Source: Ferrovibrio sp. MS7 (GTDB taxonomy: Bacteria > Pseudomonadota > Alphaproteobacteria > Ferrovibrionales > Ferrovibrionaceae). From it: a DNA stretch of 64,000 bases. Shown here piece by piece: positions 62,305 through 64,000 of the stretch (positions are counted from its first letter, which is position 1; each line of letters starts with the position of its first letter). Under the pieces are notes generated by a model. The model saw nothing but the letters and a program-made list of their open reading frames with translations. It did no database searches and had not been told where the DNA came from. The DNA lies in contig NZ_JBBKBA010000001.1 in NCBI RefSeq assembly GCF_038404985.1, forward strand, positions 1,826,001 to 1,890,000, given 5' to 3'. Made by a program: the position numbers and the translations under genes.

Positions 62305-62927
62305 ACCTGACCGACGCCCTTAAAGCCGCGCCGCTGATCGCCATCCTGCGCGGCGTGCAGCCCGATGAAGTGCTCAGCATCGGCGATGCGCTCTATGCCG
62401 CCGGCTTCCGCATCATCGAAGTGCCGCTGAATTCACCGCGCCCGCTGGAAAGCATCCAGCTTCTGGCCGAGCATTTCGGGGCTGAGGCGCTGATCGGTGC
62501 CGGCACGGTGCTGAACCTGGCGCAGATGGAGGCGGTGGCCTTGAGCGGCGGCCGGCTGATCGTGATGCCGCATGGCGATATCAATATCGTGCAGGCGGCA
62601 AGGCAGCGCGGCCTGACCGTGCTGCCGGGTTTCGCCACGCCGACGGAAGCCTTCGCCGCGATCAATGCCGGCGCTCATGGCCTGAAGCTGTTTCCGGCTG
62701 AAGCCGCCAGCCCGGCGGTGCTGAAAAGCCTGCGCGCCGTGCTGCCGCCGGCCCTGCCGGTGCTGCCCGTCGGCGGTATCGGGCCTGACAATATGGCGCC
62801 CTGGATCGCCGCCGGTGCCAGCGGCTTCGGGCTCGGTTCCTCGCTCTACAAGCCCGGCTTCACGGCCGCCGAAGTGAGCCAGCGCGCCCATGCCTGCCTC
62901 GCCGCCTGGCGCGTGGGCAGGGGTTGA
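62301..62927 (+). CDS. dgoA: 2-Keto-3-deoxy-6-phosphogalactonate aldolase (DgoA)
   Basis: The 208-residue class I aldolase of the KDPG/KHG family has the catalytic glutamate in IIEVPLNSP, the phosphate loop GAGTVLN, the Schiff-base lysine in HGLKLFPAEAASP, and PVGGIGPDN. The EVPLNSP wording and the dgoK partner fit DgoA. It cleaves the phosphorylated keto-deoxy acid to pyruvate and glyceraldehyde 3-phosphate. No separate Eda is present, so it might also have to handle the gluconate epimer made by KdgK. Confidence 0.92.
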   Translation: MNLTDALKAAPLIAILRGVQPDEVLSIGDALYAAGFRIIEVPLNSPRPLESIQLLAEHFGAEALIGAGTVLNLAQMEAVALSGGRLIVMPHGDINIVQAARQRGLTVLPGFATPTEAFAAINAGAHGLKLFPAEAASPAVLKSLRAVLPPALPVLPVGGIGPDNMAPWIAAGASGFGLGSSLYKPGFTAAEVSQRAHACLAAWRVGRG

Positions 62928-62944
62928 GGGCTTGTTCGTTCCGT

Positions 62945-63018
62945 CGTCATGCGCGGACTTGATCCGCGCATCTTTCTCCATTTGGCTTGAGATGCGCGGA
63001 TCAAGTCCGCGCATGACG
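62945..63018. repeat. Nested palindromic intergenic repeat (class A)
   Basis: Arms GTCATGCGCGGActtgaTCCGCGCATCTT and TGAGATGCGCGGatcaagTCCGCGCATGAC. It uses the GCGCGGA stem variant, unlike the CCCGGG variant at 3808, 10184 and 46236. It lies between convergent dgoA and patatin genes. Confidence 0.87.
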
Positions 63019-63037
63019 CCATGAGAGAAAGAACTGC

Positions 63038-64000
63038 CTACAGAAACTTTTCCGCGATATCGGTGGAGCTTTCGACGCCGATCTTGTCGTAATGCGCCTG
63101 GATGAATAGCTCGGCGCGCTGTCGGCCCAGGTTGAACAAATCTTCCAGGAACGACATTTCGGCATTGAATTTCGAGGAGGCGCCAAGTGCTGCCAGTTCG
63201 GCCTCGGCATCCACTGTATGAATCAGCATGCGCTTCAGGCGGCCATTGTCGTCATAGCCGTCGTCGATGATCTTGCTGACGAAATGAATCGCGCGCATTT
63301 CGCGCATCAGACTGGAATTGAACGACAGCGTGTTGATGCGGTCCATGATGCCGTGCGCGGTCTTTGGCACCGCGTCGATCTTGATCGGGTTGATCTGCAC
63401 GATCACCACGTCGCGGCTGTCGCAGTCATAGATCAGCGGGTAGATCGGCGGGTTGCCCATGTAGCCGCCATCCCAGTAATGCTCGCCGTTGATCTCCACT
63501 GCCTGGAACAGGAAGGGCAGGCAGGCCGAGGCCATCACCGCGTCGATGCTGACATCGTCATTCTGGAATACGCGGATCTTGCCGGTCAGCACATTGGTGG
63601 CGCAGACGAACAGTTTCACATGGCGGCAGCCGCGCAGGTCATCGCAATGCACGATTTTGGCGAGTATGTCGCGCAGCGGGTTTATGTTGGCCGGGTTGAG
63701 CTGGTAGGGCGAGAGCATGCGGCTGACGATGTCGAACATCAGGTAGGCCGGCGAATGGTTCATGCTGCCGGGCTGCATCACGCGGTCGAGCCAACTCGGC
63801 TGCAATGGCGAGAAACGGCTGGCTTCCGCGATGGCTTCCCAGAATTTGCGCAGTTCGATGCGCGCCATGGTGTTACCGCCAATCGCCAGGCCATGCGCCA
63901 GCACGATGGCGTTCATGGCGCCGGCCGAGGTGCCGACAACGCCCTCGATCTCGAACAGGTCGGATTCCAGCAGGCGGTCGAGCACGCCCCAGGCGAAAGC
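63038..64000 (-). CDS. Patatin-like phospholipase, partial (N-terminus beyond right edge)
   Basis: The frame stays open to the window edge, where the residues AFAWGVLDRLL match the segment just after the glycine-rich oxyanion loop of patatins. The nucleophile elbow GTSAGAMNA and the catalytic aspartate in WDGGYMGNPP are intact. It is shorter than, and only distantly like, the patatin at 13190-15688, and its C-terminus matches the common bacterial single-domain group. It should hydrolyse lipid acyl esters. Confidence 0.9.
   Translation of the reverse strand, partial: AFAWGVLDRLLESDLFEIEGVVGTSAGAMNAIVLAHGLAIGGNTMARIELRKFWEAIAEASRFSPLQPSWLDRVMQPGSMNHSPAYLMFDIVSRMLSPYQLNPANINPLRDILAKIVHCDDLRGCRHVKLFVCATNVLTGKIRVFQNDDVSIDAVMASACLPFLFQAVEINGEHYWDGGYMGNPPIYPLIYDCDSRDVVIVQINPIKIDAVPKTAHGIMDRINTLSFNSSLMREMRAIHFVSKIIDDGYDDNGRLKRMLIHTVDAEAELAALGASSKFNAEMSFLEDLFNLGRQRAELFIQAHYDKIGVESSTDIAEKFL

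Overview
The window is GC-rich, densely coded DNA from an alphaproteobacterium, most likely a Rhodospirillales-type lineage; the genus is not determinable from the sequence alone. The evidence is the complete ethylmalonyl-CoA trio (ccr, mcd, ecm), the pyrF-trpF-trpB-trpA-accD...folC...trxA order, the ppiC-argJ-mutT order, comF-grxC-nitrilase-DUF1178 synteny, and intergenic nested palindromes (GTCATGCCCGGG...CCCGGGCATGAC) common in that class. Nearly all of it looks like ordinary chromosome. The exception is the first 630 bases, which are visibly AT-rich and carry the 5' part of a TIR-domain gene running off the left edge.

Layout. 1-630: TIR/P-loop gene, probably the border of a defence or mobile region. 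0.65-5.7 kb: LysE and MFS transporters, Ada, an AtuA-like protein. 5.8-10.2 kb: comF, glutaredoxin, nitrilase and DUF1178 on +, interleaved with IMPase, GNAT and methyltransferase genes on -. 10.4-13.1 kb: ppiC, argJ, mutT. 13.2-19 kb: a large patatin, ribA, and a zinc GTPase/DUF1826 pair behind a perfect Zur-type palindrome. 19-24.4 kb: an unknown protein and an RND efflux pair. 24.5-26 kb: a small GIY-YIG / DUF2239 / DUF488 module with shared palindromic operators and a probably leaderless mRNA. 26-31.9 kb: TAXI-TRAP uptake, a DHFR-like reductase, an FAD-linked oxidase, tsaC. 32-42 kb: acyl-CoA metabolism centred on the ethylmalonyl-CoA pathway. 42.2-50.7 kb: hydrolase, trxA, folC, an inserted AraC gene, accD, trpA, trpB, trpF, pyrF. 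50.8-53.9 kb: OpgC acyltransferase, SGNH protein and polysaccharide deacetylase. 54-62.9 kb: a sugar-acid catabolic cluster (kdgK, gntR, EamA exporter/importer, IlvD/Edd dehydratase, UxaA, ABC ATPase, dgoK, dgoA). 63-64 kb: a second patatin, cut by the right edge.

How the genes work together. Crotonyl-CoA carboxylase/reductase, ethylmalonyl-CoA mutase and methylsuccinyl-CoA dehydrogenase let the cell assimilate acetyl-CoA without isocitrate lyase; neighbouring dehydrogenase, SDR and MBL genes fit general acyl-CoA turnover. The sugar-acid cluster should dehydrate aldonates to 2-keto-3-deoxy acids, phosphorylate either C4 epimer with two unrelated kinases, and cleave the product to pyruvate and glyceraldehyde 3-phosphate.

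No intergenic gap exceeds about 300 bases. The larger ones (3724-3904, 10162-10423, 41969-42250, 53848-54038) mostly hold nested palindromic repeats. I saw no tRNA, rRNA, CRISPR array, insertion sequence or recognisable riboswitch.
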